Assembly: GCA_963785755.1 (NCBI GenBank)
Contig: CAWAXG010000047.1
Span: 62,001 to 126,000 of the forward strand
Direction: 5' to 3'
DNA length: 64,000 nucleotides
DNA from: JACCXG01 sp963785755
GTDB lineage: Bacteria > Acidobacteriota > Vicinamibacteria > Vicinamibacterales > 2-12-FULL-66-21
The stretch's first letter is position 1. Every line of letters begins with the position of its first letter. The translations under genes and the position numbers were made by a program. Below the pieces are notes generated by a model that searched no databases, had not been told where the DNA came from, and was given only the letters and a program-made list of their open reading frames with translations. Shown here piece after piece: positions 53,013 to 62,683 of this stretch.

Positions 53013-55079
53013 ATGTCCCCGGAAGCCTCACTTCTCTCGGTGCACCGCTCGCGCTACGATGCGCTGCTTCGCATCTCGAAGGACGTCGCTGACCACTCGA
53101 CAATCGCTGAGCTGCTTCGCGGTCTCGCGGAACAGCTCCACCCGCTGGTTCCGTTCGACTATCTCGCCCTGCTGCTCCACGACGAACCGCGCGACGAGCT
53201 GCGACTGGTGGTTCTGGAGCCGGCCGGCATTGTCCTTCCGTTCGTGTCGAAGCCGGTCGCCGAGCACGGACCGGCGACGACGGTGTGGGCGACGCAGAAG
53301 GGCGCCGTCATTCCGATCCCCGAGGACGGGCCCCTGCCGGCTGCACTCGAGATCCTCCGGGATCATGGGCGAAAGATGACGTGCTGGCTGCCGCTTACCA
53401 CAGCGTACCGGCGCGTCGGCGTGCTCAGTTTCGGCAGCCGTTCCGACGCCGCTTATACCGCCGACGCCCTGGCGTTCATGGAGCAGGTGGCCGCGGTCGT
53501 CGCCATCGCCGCGGACAACGGGATCAACTACGAGCAGGCGCAGCGCTACGCCCGTGAGCTGCAAGACGAGCGGGATCAGATGCGCTTCCTGCTCGACGTC
53601 AACAACCTGCTTGTGAGTCATCTCGAGTATCCGGCTCTGCTCGAGGCAATCTGCGAAGCGGTCCGGCGCGTCATCGAGGCCGACGTCATAGGCGTCGCCC
53701 TGTTCGACCAGGACGCCGGTGAGCTGAGACTCGACGTGGTTTATGACAAGGTCGGAGGTTTCAAGAGCTCGGGCGTCGTGCTCCCGCTCGATCGATCAGC
53801 GGCAGGCGTGACGTTTCAGCGAGGCGTGGCCGGGAGGTTCCGGCGGGCGGAACTGGAGGGGCTGGGATGGGAGGGCGCCCCGGTCATGCACGCCAACAAT
53901 GTCGAATCCGTGTGTTGCGTGCCGCTCGTGACGCACGACCGCAAGCTCGGAACGCTGATCGTCGGCAGCGCCATGCCCGATGGGTTCTCGGACGACGATG
54001 TGACGCTTCTCGGACAAACATCGGCACAGATCGCCATCGCTGTCGAGAATGCCCGCGCGTACCAGAGCATCACCGTGCTCAACTCCCGGCTGCAGGACGA
54101 AAAGCAGTACCTCGAGCTCGAGCTCCGGCACGAGTTCGCGGAAATCATCGGCGCCAGCCCCGCTCTTCGGACGATCCTGAAGGCCGTCAAGACCGTGGCT
54201 CCAACCGACAGCACGGTACTGCTCCTCGGGGAAACCGGGACCGGCAAGGAGCTGATCGCGCGCGCGATCCACCAGCACAGCCGGCGACGGGAGCGCACCT
54301 TCGTCCGGATGAGCGCCGCCGCGTTGCCACCGGGCTTGCTGGAGAGCGAGCTTTTCGGGCACGAGAAGGGCGCCTTTACGGGCGCCACCGCCAGCCGGAC
54401 CGGCCGGCTGGAGCTGGCGAACCGGGGCACGCTCTTCCTGGACGAGGCCGGCGACATTCCGGCGGAAGTGCAGCCCAAGCTGCTGCGCGTCCTGCAGGAA
54501 TGCGAGTTCGAGCGGCTGGGCAGCTCGCGAACCCAGCACGTCGACGTACGGATCGTGGCCGCGACCAACCGCGATCTCGAGCGCATGGTCGAGGAGGGCT
54601 CGTTCAGGCGCGATCTTTACTATCGCCTCAATGTCTTTCCGATCACCGTCCCTCCGCTGCGCGACCGGGTCGAGGATATTCCTGCGCTGGCGCGGCATTT
54701 CGCCCAACAGTATTCCCGCCGCGTGGGGCGCACGCCTCCCGTCATCCGGGACGCAGCGATGAAGGCGCTCAAGCAGTGGCAGTGGCCCGGCAACATCCGG
54801 GAATTGCAGAACGTGATCGAACGGGCCGTCATCCTGTCCCCGGGTCCCGACCTCATGCTGCCGCTGCAGGACATTCAGCCGAAGGTCCAGCAGATCGCCT
54901 CGAGCGCGAAACCGGCCAAGACGTTCACCGACGCCGAGCGGGAAACCATTCTGCGTGCGTTGAGGGATTCGGGTGGCGTCATCGCCGGCCCGGCGGGCGC
55001 AGCCGCGCGCCTCGGCCTGAGGCGGACGACGCTGCAGTCCAAGATGCGGCGTCTCGGCATCCAACGGCCGTCGTATTGA
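53013..55079 (+). CDS. FhlA-like sigma-54 transcriptional activator with two GAF domains
   Basis: 688 residues. Two GAF domains (about 15-170 and 195-355; CWLPLTTAYRRVGVLSFGSR, VCCVPLVTHDRKLGTLIVGS), a coiled linker, then AAA+ with GETGTGKE (406-413), an intact GAFTGA loop (453-458) and FLDEAGDIP. The C-terminal Fis-type HTH is AAARLGLRRTTLQSKMRRLG. Activates sigma-54 promoters in response to a small ligand or redox cue sensed by GAF. Converges on another sigma-54-type gene. Confidence 0.92.
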   Translation: MSPEASLLSVHRSRYDALLRISKDVADHSTIAELLRGLAEQLHPLVPFDYLALLLHDEPRDELRLVVLEPAGIVLPFVSKPVAEHGPATTVWATQKGAVIPIPEDGPLPAALEILRDHGRKMTCWLPLTTAYRRVGVLSFGSRSDAAYTADALAFMEQVAAVVAIAADNGINYEQAQRYARELQDERDQMRFLLDVNNLLVSHLEYPALLEAICEAVRRVIEADVIGVALFDQDAGELRLDVVYDKVGGFKSSGVVLPLDRSAAGVTFQRGVAGRFRRAELEGLGWEGAPVMHANNVESVCCVPLVTHDRKLGTLIVGSAMPDGFSDDDVTLLGQTSAQIAIAVENARAYQSITVLNSRLQDEKQYLELELRHEFAEIIGASPALRTILKAVKTVAPTDSTVLLLGETGTGKELIARAIHQHSRRRERTFVRMSAAALPPGLLESELFGHEKGAFTGATASRTGRLELANRGTLFLDEAGDIPAEVQPKLLRVLQECEFERLGSSRTQHVDVRIVAATNRDLERMVEEGSFRRDLYYRLNVFPITVPPLRDRVEDIPALARHFAQQYSRRVGRTPPVIRDAAMKALKQWQWPGNIRELQNVIERAVILSPGPDLMLPLQDIQPKVQQIASSAKPAKTFTDAERETILRALRDSGGVIAGPAGAAARLGLRRTTLQSKMRRLGIQRPSY

Positions 55080-55164
55080 CGCCGGGTGATTCGCTCCCGG
55101 GTTACTTCTGCTTACGGCATTTCCCGACTCACACGGGTTGAATCAGCGAGGCTTCTGCCGCGCG

Positions 55165-55346
55165 AGCACTCCCAACTCCCAAAAGATTCCCGGCCGATCG
55201 CCTGAGAGTGCTTTGGGAGTTGCCCGCCGCCGCTCGTCGGTTCGGTGAGCTCTGGCGAGACCTCGCCGTAGCGCGCGTCGATCCGTGCGCGCGGAGGCGG
55301 GGAAGTTAGGAGTTGTCGCGGATGCGCTTTTCAGCAGCCTGCTTAA
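55165..55346. repeat. Dispersed AACTCCCAA inverted-repeat element, copy A
   Basis: The left end has CACTCCCAACTCCCAAAAGATT and, after an inner part with GGCCGATCGCCTGAGAG, TTTGGGAGTT. The right end (GAAGTTAGGAGTTGTCGCGG then TTTTCAGCAGCCTGC) is the reverse complement of the start of copies B and C. So this copy lies in the opposite orientation, between the convergent sigma-54 genes. Confidence 0.65.
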
Positions 55347-55347
55347 G

Positions 55348-56550
55348 TTAGTGAGGCCGTGATTTCGATCGCGGTGCGAGTTCCTGCTCCCAATCCTCCG
55401 TCCCGGTGGACAGAGCCGACCTACCGGCCTCTGCGTCAGAGGTGCGCAGAGCGCGGAATTCGTCGAGCCCGATGCGACACTCGTGCGCTGCAAGAAAGTT
55501 CATGAAGTGGCGATAGTCACAGCTCGACATGCCGAACAGCGTGAGCAGTGCTTTGTAACGACCTCGCGACTCGCGCAGGCCGCGGCGAACGAGCTCGCGG
55601 AGATCGTCGCGGGTGATGTCGTGAGCCAGAAACATGGGATACACGTGGTCCCAGAATGACGCGCCTTGCCTGACGAGCGTGTCGTACAACTCGTCGGCGA
55701 CCTGCCGGCTATCGTCGGCCGGCATCATCAGGCCCGGTCCGCTGCGCATCGAGGGGGGAAGCTGCTGGACCCCAACGACTGGGCCCGCCGACAGCCAGAC
55801 CAGCTGTTCGACGACGTTCAGCAGCTCGCGGACGTTGCCCGGCCAGCTGCATCGCAGCAACGCGCGAAGCGCAGCGTCCGTGAAGCTCAGATCCCGCCCG
55901 GAGCGCGCCAGGAAATGCCGCAGCAGCACGTGAACGTCCTCGGCCCGCTCCCGGAGAGGAGGCACGTGGAGATGGATGGCGCGCAACCGCTGCAGGAAGT
56001 CCTCACGGAACTGCCCCGCGGAGACGAGATCGTTCAGGTTGCGATTGGTGGCGGCGACGATGCGAACGTCCACGGGCGGATGCGGTCGATCCGGCCGGAC
56101 GTCCTGAATCTCGGCGTTCTCGAGAAACCGCAACAGCCGCGCCTGCATGCGCAGGCTCATGTCGCCGACTTCGTCGAGAAACAGCGTCCCACGATCCGCG
56201 AGCTGCAGCTTGCCGCGCGTTTCGGGGCAGGCGCCGGTTACGTTTCCTTTGACGCGTCCGAAGAGCTCCGACTCGAGGCGGGCGTCGGTGAGGCCGGCGC
56301 AGTTCACTCCCACGAACGGCGCAAGCCAGCGGCTGGAATGGCTATGGATATATTGCGCGACCAGGTTCTTGCCCACACCGCTCTCGCCGGTGATCAGGAC
56401 CTTGGCCGGACTCACTGCGGCGCGCTCGGCCCGGGCCAGCAGTTCCGTCATGGCACGGCTGGAGACGACGAAGCTTGGCTGCTTCTGGGGAGTACCGACA
56501 TGCGATGGGAACCCTGACGAAGTCGTTTGCATGGTTCTTTCGTTTCTCAT
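55348..56550 (-). CDS. Sigma-54 activator-type AAA+ protein with altered GAFTGA loop
   Basis: 400 residues from ATG 56550 (ATG 56532 is an alternative). There is no sensor domain; AAA+ begins almost at once with GESGVGK (55-61) and FLDEVGDMS. The sigma-54 contact loop reads GNVTGA (102-107, in LFGRVKGNVTGAC) instead of GAFTGA, so the key Phe is lost. After SWPGNVRELLNVVEQL comes a C-terminal domain unlike the Fis HTH (ELYDTLVRQGASFWDHVYPM, DDLRELVRRGLRESRGRYKA, CDYRHFMNFLAAHEC). It may not activate sigma-54 polymerase in the usual way. Confidence 0.85.
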   Translation of the reverse strand: MRNERTMQTTSSGFPSHVGTPQKQPSFVVSSRAMTELLARAERAAVSPAKVLITGESGVGKNLVAQYIHSHSSRWLAPFVGVNCAGLTDARLESELFGRVKGNVTGACPETRGKLQLADRGTLFLDEVGDMSLRMQARLLRFLENAEIQDVRPDRPHPPVDVRIVAATNRNLNDLVSAGQFREDFLQRLRAIHLHVPPLRERAEDVHVLLRHFLARSGRDLSFTDAALRALLRCSWPGNVRELLNVVEQLVWLSAGPVVGVQQLPPSMRSGPGLMMPADDSRQVADELYDTLVRQGASFWDHVYPMFLAHDITRDDLRELVRRGLRESRGRYKALLTLFGMSSCDYRHFMNFLAAHECRIGLDEFRALRTSDAEAGRSALSTGTEDWEQELAPRSKSRPH

Positions 56551-56796
56551 CCGCGAGCCTGGCAAGCCCACGACGCGGCAGATTCACCGACGCGGCGTCA
56601 CGGCAGGTCCGGGACAGTCAGCAGTTGTGCAAGACTCGTGCAAGCCAATCAACTCACGATTCGGCGCGATTCCTGAGTGGTTTTCGCGCGACCACCGACA
56701 GCAGCGATCGGCTGTCTGACTCCGGGCAGACGGAATGTCCGTCCATAACGAGATATCGGCAGGCCCGCGAGGTGCATTACTGACGCTGGCTGAAAA

Positions 56797-56976
56797 ACGC
56801 GCCGCGCGACAACTCCCAATTCCCTAACTTCCAAACTCCCAAAGGCATCCGCTCGACCGCTGCACGAAGAGCCGACAGAACGAGCGCATTTCGCGTCGAC
56901 TTCACCCGGCTGCTCTCGAACCAGATCGTTTGGGAGTCTGGGAGTTGGAGGTTGGGAGTCGACAGGTCTCGCTTTC
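56797..56976. repeat. Dispersed AACTCCCAA inverted-repeat element, copy B
   Basis: Left arm AACTCCCAATTCCC...AACTTCCAAACTCCCAAA (56810-56842), right arm TTTGGGAGTCTGGGAG...GGTTGGGAGTCGAC (56929-56962). Preceded by GCTGAAAAACGC as in copy C. It lies between the start of one sigma-54-type gene and the end of its paralogue. Confidence 0.7.
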
Positions 56977-57612
56977 TCATGAAGCAAGGTCCACTGGCGC
57001 ATCCGCCGGAACGGCGTACACCGGCGGCGTTTCCGGGCGGGGCTTGGGAGACGATGCCGCCTCGCGGAATTCGCGGACCTCGACTCCGCACTCGTGGGCC
57101 GCCAGGAAATTCATGAACCGCCGATAGTCGCCACTGGGCATCCCGAACAGCGTGAGGACGTCCTTATAGCGCCCGCGCGTCTCCCGCAGGCCGCGACGAA
57201 CGAGCTCGCGCAGGTCGTGGCGGGTGATGTCCCGCGCCAGGAACATCGGGTGGACGTGTTCCCAGAACGACGCGCCCCGCGTCACCAGCGCGTCGTACAA
57301 GTCATCAGCGACCTGCCGGCGTCGATCGTCGGGCGGCGTCATCAGTGCAGGTGCGCTGCGCATGGATACCGGCAGATGGTCTGTTTCGACGACGCCTGTC
57401 GTGGACAGCCAGGTCAGCTGCTCGACGGCGTTCAGCAGTTCGCGGACGTTGCCGGGCCACCGGTACCTCAGGTCGGTCATGGCGCGGCTGGCGACGACGA
57501 GGGCAGGATCTGCGTGCATGCCCACTCGAGATTGCAAGCCGGCGACCGGAACGTCACCGCCCGCAAACATCTTGAACCTGAATAAGTTAGATAAATTGGC
57601 CGTGGCGCGCAT
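56977..57612 (-). CDS. Sigma-54 activator paralogue lacking the AAA+ core
   Basis: 211 residues. After about 35 unrelated residues, PALVVASRAMTDL matches the N-terminus of the neighbouring protein (PSFVVSSRAMTELL). It then jumps directly to RYRWPGNVRELLNAVEQLTW, with about 200 residues of ATPase domain missing but the frame kept. The C-terminal domain is well conserved (RHDLRELVRRGLRETRGRYK, DYRRFMNFLAAHEC). Without ATPase it cannot remodel polymerase. It could be a dead deletion product or an antagonist of the full-length paralogue. Start chosen at the first ATG; one at 57570 is possible. Confidence 0.75.
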   Translation of the reverse strand: MRATANLSNLFRFKMFAGGDVPVAGLQSRVGMHADPALVVASRAMTDLRYRWPGNVRELLNAVEQLTWLSTTGVVETDHLPVSMRSAPALMTPPDDRRRQVADDLYDALVTRGASFWEHVHPMFLARDITRHDLRELVRRGLRETRGRYKDVLTLFGMPSGDYRRFMNFLAAHECGVEVREFREAASSPKPRPETPPVYAVPADAPVDLAS

Positions 57613-58144
57613 GACGTGCGCCGGTCACTTGACGACGTCAGATGACGACGGGGCGGCACCGGACTGTCAAGGGCTCAGTGAAGCCCGGCGACGAAGTCCG
57701 CGACCACGGTGGCTGCCTGGTGGACCGTGCCTTCGAGTGGTCATCAGGAGGGCGTTCAGCGTACCGGCCGCTATGCATCACCATCCGAACAACCGACCCG
57801 ACGCACGCATGCGCGCGCGCGCTACCGGCAGTTCACCTTCGCTCCAGTTTTCACCTTGGACACGTGACTGCTGGCAGCACGCACGGTGAGTTTCCAGCTC
57901 GCTTTCGTTGCGGTCATGCGGTCGGGAAGTATCCGGCCGGGAAGACTTTTGGTCGCGCGGAGGGCGTCAAGCGTGGAGGGTGTGTGACGAAGCATCGTGG
58001 TGTTCCGTCCCTGACCCTTCCGATGGAACGCCGCTCCGCTTGCCCGGGAGCCTCTCCTGCGCGACCCCGCTGAGCTGGCCGCGCAATTGCACGCAGCTGG
58101 TCTCCCCGAGCAAGAGCGATCGTGCAGCAGTAGGAGGCAGCTTC
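57613..58144. other. Upstream region of the subtilase gene, nothing recognised
   Basis: About 530 bases. The subtilase frame stays open back to 57908 but that part has no protein-like pattern and the signal peptide and ribosome site place the start at 58145. No other gene or repeat was identified. Confidence 0.45.
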
Positions 58145-61100
58145 GTGCGCTTCAGCAAAGTTCTGGTCGCCATCGGTCTCGTTGTTGGCGCCTTGACCGT
58201 GCGCTCCGCGGCGCAGACGGTGCCCCCAGTCCGGTTCGTCGCAGGCGACGTCCTTGTCAAGTTCAAACCAGGCGTTAATGCGAATGCCAGGGCCGACGCG
58301 CACAGGGTGCTGGGTGCTACTCCACTCGTCGAGATCCCGCGTACAGGCGTCCACCGTGTTCGGGTACCGGCGGGCGCTGAATCAGCCGCCGTCGCGCGGT
58401 ACCGGGGCAACCCGAACGTTCTCTACGCCGAACCGAACTTCATCCGAAGCATAGGCACGCCCAGGGCCCAGGCTGGAGGCTCTGAAGTGGTGCCCGGTGA
58501 CTACAACTTCCACGAACAGTGGGCGCTCGACAACACTGGCCAGGCGTTCTACTGCATACCCTGGATTCCCGGCTTCTGCCTGTACAGCGGCACGCCAGAT
58601 GCCGATATCGATGCTCCTGAAGCCTGGGCGATCTCCAGGGGCAGCAGCAACGTCACGGTGGCCGTAATCGATACCGGCGTCGATTACACCCACCCGGACC
58701 TGGCGGCGAATTACGCCGGCGGCGACGACTTCGTCTTTGGCGACGGCGACCCGATGGACGATCACGGTCACGGCACCCACGTCGCGGGAACGATCGCCGC
58801 CTCCATCGACAACCCCACCGGCTCGCCGGCCGCGGCGGAAGGCGTCGTTGGCGTGGCGCCCAACGCCCGCATCCTCGCTTACAAGGTCTGTCGTTCCGAC
58901 GGGACGTGCGACGACTTTGCCATCCAGCAAGCCATCGCACGCGCTGTCGCGGACGGCGCCAACATCATCAATATGAGCCTCGGCGAGACGGAGTATTCGC
59001 AGTCGCTGAATGACGCCGTGCAGGCTGCCTGGAACGCCGGGCTGGTCATCGTCGGCGGCGCGGGTAACGACGGCACGACGGTTCCCTTCTATCCTGCCGC
59101 ATTCGATAACGTCATCTCCGTCGCCGCCTTTGACGAGGACCACCGGCGGCCGTCGTTTTCCAACTATGGAAGCTGGGTAGACATCTCGGCTCCCGGCAAC
59201 GTCATCATGTCCACGTATCGGATGGCCGAGTGCGGCAGCTCGACGACGCCCGGCGACACGGGGTGCTACACGTGGAACACCGGAACATCCATGGCGACGC
59301 CTCATGTCTCCGGTGCCGCGGCGCTCGTGTGGTCGCGAAGCGACGTGACCAGCAACAGCCAGGTCGTGGACATCCTCCTGAACAGTGCAGACGGCGGAGG
59401 TGTGGCGGCCGAGCGACTCGACTCGTGGACGATCCACGGTGGCCTCAACCTCCACGACGCCATCAGGTATGGGCTGACGAATCTGCCTCCCCTCGCCGCC
59501 GCGGGTCCTGATCAGACGGTGCCGGACAACGACCGGAACGGCACCGAACTGGTCACGCTCGATGGCAGCGCGTCATCCGATCGCGACGGCAGCATCGTCA
59601 GTTATGAATGGCGTGAGGGCAGCACCCCCATTGCGACGGGTGCAACGGCGGCGGTTTGGCTGTCCGTTGGTACGCATACCTTGACGCTCGAGGTGACCGA
59701 TGACGACGGGGACAGCGCAACGGACAGCGTGGTCGTCGCCGTGAGTCCCGCCAACCAGGTCGCCGTGACGGTGTCAGCGGCTCAAGCAAACGAGGCGGGC
59801 CCCACCGACGCGCAGTTCACCGTCAGTCGTAGCGGCGATACCAGCGCTCCAGTGACGGTTCGGTACACGGTCGCCGGAACCGCGCTTGCCGGGACGGACT
59901 ACGTGGCCCTCCCTGGTGCCGTAACCATCGAGGCGGGGTCCGCCACCTCGATCGTCGGTGTGACGCCGATCGACGACGGGGCATTCGAGAGCAATGAGTC
60001 TGTGATCCTGACCCTCACCGCGGATACCGCCGCCTACAGCCTCGGTTCGCCGACCACGGGTACCGCCACGATTGTCAGTGATGACCTTCCGCCGGACCTG
60101 GTCGTGTCGTCCATGACGGCGCCTTCGACCGCGGGAGCCGATGTAGACATCCTGGTGACCGATACGACGAAGAATCAGGGCACTGGCAGCTCACTGCCGT
60201 CAAATACGGGATTCTATTTGTCGGCCAACCTCAGTCTGGATGGCACGGACGTCTGGCTGGCCAGCCGCCCGGTGGCCTCGCTTGGCCCCGGCGTCACGAA
60301 TCAGCTCTCGACCACCATACACATCCCGCCGTCGACGGGCGTGGGGTTGTATTACGTCCTCGCAAAGGCGGACTGGGAAGGCGCGGTCACTGAGAACATC
60401 GAGACCAATAACGTCAGGGCGAGCGGCGTCATCAAGATTGGACCGGATTTGATCGTTTCTACCGTCACCGCGCCAGCGACTGCCGTCGCTGGAGGGACGA
60501 TCGACGTATCGGATACCACGACGAACCAGGGGGCCGGCAGCTCGGCTACCTCGACGACGCGCTTCTACTTGTCGGCGAATGCGACCCTGGACGGGTCGGA
60601 CCAGCTTATCGGCAGCCGGTCCGTTCCGCTCCTTGCTCCGGGAGCATCGGCCAGCTTCACCTCACCAGTCACGGTTCCGGCTACGACGGCCGGTGGCACC
60701 TATTACGTGATTGCGCAGGCCGATGGCGCAAGCGCAGTGCCCGAAACGACAGAGACCAACAACACGAAGTTCAGCGCGGCCATCAAGGTCGGACCCGACC
60801 TGATCGTGAGCGCGATGTCCGCTCCCGCCAGCGCGGCAGCCGGCGGCACGATATCGGTGACCGACACGACGAAGAACCAGGGCGCAGGGACAGCGGGTGC
60901 GTCGTCCACCGGCTTCTACCTGTCTGCGAATGGCACCATAGGACCCGGCGATCAACTCATCGGAAGCCGATCACTGGTTCAACTCGCAGCCAATGGGACT
61001 TCGACGATATCGACGCCATTGCAGATCCCGGCAGGCACGTTACCCGGCAACTACTACGTTATTGGCAGGGCCGATTGGAACGGCAACGTCGCAGAAACGA

Positions 61101-61861
61101 GTGACACGAACAACGATAGATCGAGCGGTGTCGTCAGGATTGGCGGAGACTTGGTGGTGTCGGCCTTGTCTGTCTCTGCCGCGGGCATGGCGGGCGGGCC
61201 CATTACGCTGGGCGACACGACCAGGAATCAAGGAACCGCACCGGTAACGGAGTCCTTGACAGGCTTCTATCTCTCGTCCAATGCCACGCTCGATGCGACG
61301 GATCAGTTTCTCGGCAGCCGGGTTGTCGGATCCCTGGTACCTTCGGGGACTGATACCGCCGGCTCCACCGAATTCATCATTCCGCCGGGAACCGCGGCCG
61401 GAAGCCATTATGTGATCGCCGTGGCGGATGTGAGCAATACAGTTGCGGAAAGCCTGGAAAGCAACAACACGCGCGCCAGTCTCGTGCGCATCGGACCCGA
61501 CCTGACCGTGACCGCCCTCACCGCGCCGTCATCCGCTGTCGCGGGAACGAGCATCAGCGTCGGCGATACGACGAAGAATCAGGGCGCCGGTACTGCTCCG
61601 GCGTCGGTCACGAACTTCTACCTGTCGACGAACGCGTCGCTCGACGCGGCAGACCTGCTGGTCGCATCTCGTGCTGTCTCCCCTCTGGGGGCTGGACTGA
61701 GTGAAGCCGGAACCGCGCCCCTCGTGATTCCCGCGTCGACGACCGCGGGAACCTACTACATCATCGCAAAGAGCGATGGTGATGACACGATGCCGGAGGC
61801 TATAGACAGCAACAACACACGCGTGAAAAGCATCGCGATCACGCGAGCACCATCGCCGTGA
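58145..61861 (+). CDS. Secreted subtilisin-like (S8) protease with PKD-like, Calx-beta and five CARDB domains
   Basis: 1238 residues from GTG 58145, seven bases after AGGAGG. Signal peptide (VLVAIGLVVGALTVRSAAQ), inhibitor propeptide (FVAGDVLVKFKPGVNANARA), S8 domain with D176 (AVIDTGVDYTHPDL), H209 (HGTHVAG) and S382 (GTSMATPHVSG). Then a PKD-like domain (LAAAGPDQTVPDNDRNG), a Calx-beta domain (VTVSAAQANEAGPTDAQF) and five CARDB repeats of about 116 residues, each starting (P/G)DLxV and containing DTTxNQG and FYLS. No membrane anchor at the C-terminus. An extracellular protease with adhesive repeats. Confidence 0.93.
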   Translation: MRFSKVLVAIGLVVGALTVRSAAQTVPPVRFVAGDVLVKFKPGVNANARADAHRVLGATPLVEIPRTGVHRVRVPAGAESAAVARYRGNPNVLYAEPNFIRSIGTPRAQAGGSEVVPGDYNFHEQWALDNTGQAFYCIPWIPGFCLYSGTPDADIDAPEAWAISRGSSNVTVAVIDTGVDYTHPDLAANYAGGDDFVFGDGDPMDDHGHGTHVAGTIAASIDNPTGSPAAAEGVVGVAPNARILAYKVCRSDGTCDDFAIQQAIARAVADGANIINMSLGETEYSQSLNDAVQAAWNAGLVIVGGAGNDGTTVPFYPAAFDNVISVAAFDEDHRRPSFSNYGSWVDISAPGNVIMSTYRMAECGSSTTPGDTGCYTWNTGTSMATPHVSGAAALVWSRSDVTSNSQVVDILLNSADGGGVAAERLDSWTIHGGLNLHDAIRYGLTNLPPLAAAGPDQTVPDNDRNGTELVTLDGSASSDRDGSIVSYEWREGSTPIATGATAAVWLSVGTHTLTLEVTDDDGDSATDSVVVAVSPANQVAVTVSAAQANEAGPTDAQFTVSRSGDTSAPVTVRYTVAGTALAGTDYVALPGAVTIEAGSATSIVGVTPIDDGAFESNESVILTLTADTAAYSLGSPTTGTATIVSDDLPPDLVVSSMTAPSTAGADVDILVTDTTKNQGTGSSLPSNTGFYLSANLSLDGTDVWLASRPVASLGPGVTNQLSTTIHIPPSTGVGLYYVLAKADWEGAVTENIETNNVRASGVIKIGPDLIVSTVTAPATAVAGGTIDVSDTTTNQGAGSSATSTTRFYLSANATLDGSDQLIGSRSVPLLAPGASASFTSPVTVPATTAGGTYYVIAQADGASAVPETTETNNTKFSAAIKVGPDLIVSAMSAPASAAAGGTISVTDTTKNQGAGTAGASSTGFYLSANGTIGPGDQLIGSRSLVQLAANGTSTISTPLQIPAGTLPGNYYVIGRADWNGNVAETSDTNNDRSSGVVRIGGDLVVSALSVSAAGMAGGPITLGDTTRNQGTAPVTESLTGFYLSSNATLDATDQFLGSRVVGSLVPSGTDTAGSTEFIIPPGTAAGSHYVIAVADVSNTVAESLESNNTRASLVRIGPDLTVTALTAPSSAVAGTSISVGDTTKNQGAGTAPASVTNFYLSTNASLDAADLLVASRAVSPLGAGLSEAGTAPLVIPASTTAGTYYIIAKSDGDDTMPEAIDSNNTRVKSIAITRAPSP

Positions 61862-61918
61862 CAGGCGCCTTTTGTTCCCTACATTCAGGTAAGGTACCTG
61901 ACGCGCGACGATCTCCAG

Positions 61919-61980
61919 CGTGCTCGCCACGATCCGGTTGTTGCGCGTGTTCGTGAGCGCGCCTGGCGGTGCACCCGCTC
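61919..61980 (-). pseudogene. Fragment duplicating the 5' part of the DUF192 gene
   Basis: About 54 of 62 bases match 63087-63148, inside the intact DUF192 gene. Both read GAPP(C/G)ALTNTRNNR on the minus strand, then (T/I)VA(R/S)TL; homology ends after that. It is a partial copy or relic on the other side of the toxin-antitoxin pair, in the same orientation. Confidence 0.65.
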
Positions 61981-62039
61981 GCTCTGCGCATCTCGAGACG
62001 CGCGCGCGCCGCGACTCGACGAACCGCCCCGCCGTAACC

Positions 62040-62459
62040 CTATTCCTGCGTGAGCCAACTGAGCGCCGCCGCCGGGTCGATCACCGGAAGCGGTGCATTG
62101 GGGTACCCGTCTGGATCGCGTGTCACAAGGGCATCGCATCCGCTGGCTTCGGCGGCCGCCGCGCAGACGGCATCCTCGAAATCGGCCCAGGCCAGCGCGA
62201 GCGCCCGTCGGACGACGTTGTCATCGACGGGTGCGACAGCGAATACGCCGATGAGACGTTCCACGCCCTCGCGGGCGAACGCCGCGTCACGAGCCTTCTC
62301 GAGCAGGTAGAAAATCGTCGTGACGCCGTGGGCGGGGACCATGCCGTGACCCTGTCCGCGTTCGATCGCTGCCCACAAGGCGGCTGCGACGTCAGCATCT
62401 GGTGGACGGTCGAGAATGACGTCGAGGAAGACGTTCAGATCCAGCAGGAGACGCTTCAC
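62040..62459 (-). CDS. vapC: PIN-domain toxin (VapC family)
   Basis: 139 residues. PIN acidic residues are in place: D in LLLDLNVFLDVILDRP, E in YLLEKARD, and the pairs in WADFEDAVCAAAAE and LVTRDPDGYP. Members are Mg-dependent endoribonucleases that arrest translation. The start overlaps the antitoxin gene by four bases (ATGA-type overlap at 62459-62456), the classical toxin-antitoxin order. Confidence 0.88.
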   Translation of the reverse strand: MKRLLLDLNVFLDVILDRPPDADVAAALWAAIERGQGHGMVPAHGVTTIFYLLEKARDAAFAREGVERLIGVFAVAPVDDNVVRRALALAWADFEDAVCAAAAEASGCDALVTRDPDGYPNAPLPVIDPAAALSWLTQE

Positions 62460-62683
62460 CGGTATTTCCGGCTGAGATGCCGGCGGTGTGCATCGGCCGG
62501 CACGCGGCGGGCCGCTCCCCGAAGCATACGCAGCACCGGCGTCTGATCATCGGACTTGGGCGGCTTCGACAGGAGGTCGAGATAGCGCTCGACGAGCCGC
62601 GACACCGAGGTGCCACGGGCCGCCGCGTAGCGCTTCGCGCCGCGAACCACCTTCGCGTCGACGCTGAGCGTCAGCTTCGGCAT
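62456..62683 (-). CDS. Antitoxin partner of the PIN toxin (DUF6364-like)
   Basis: 75 residues from ATG 62683. MPKLTLSVDAKVVRGAKRYA followed by ARGTSVSRLVERYL is a ribbon-helix-helix-like DNA-binding N-terminus as in DUF6364 antitoxins. A basic C-terminal tail (AARRVPADAHRRHLSRKYR) would wrap the toxin. The start sits on the edge of the palindromic operator, so transcription is probably autoregulated and the mRNA nearly leaderless. A longer start at 62704 would run into the operator. Confidence 0.82.
   Translation of the reverse strand: MPKLTLSVDAKVVRGAKRYAAARGTSVSRLVERYLDLLSKPPKSDDQTPVLRMLRGAARRVPADAHRRHLSRKYR

Noticed and set aside
53867..55141. A 424-codon frame overlapping the GAF sigma-54 regulator
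   Set aside because: Same-strand shadow frame; the regulator's own frame carries all conserved motifs.
57908..58144. Upstream extension of the subtilase
   Set aside because: Open frame but no protein-like pattern. AGGAGG and the signal peptide place the start at GTG 58145.
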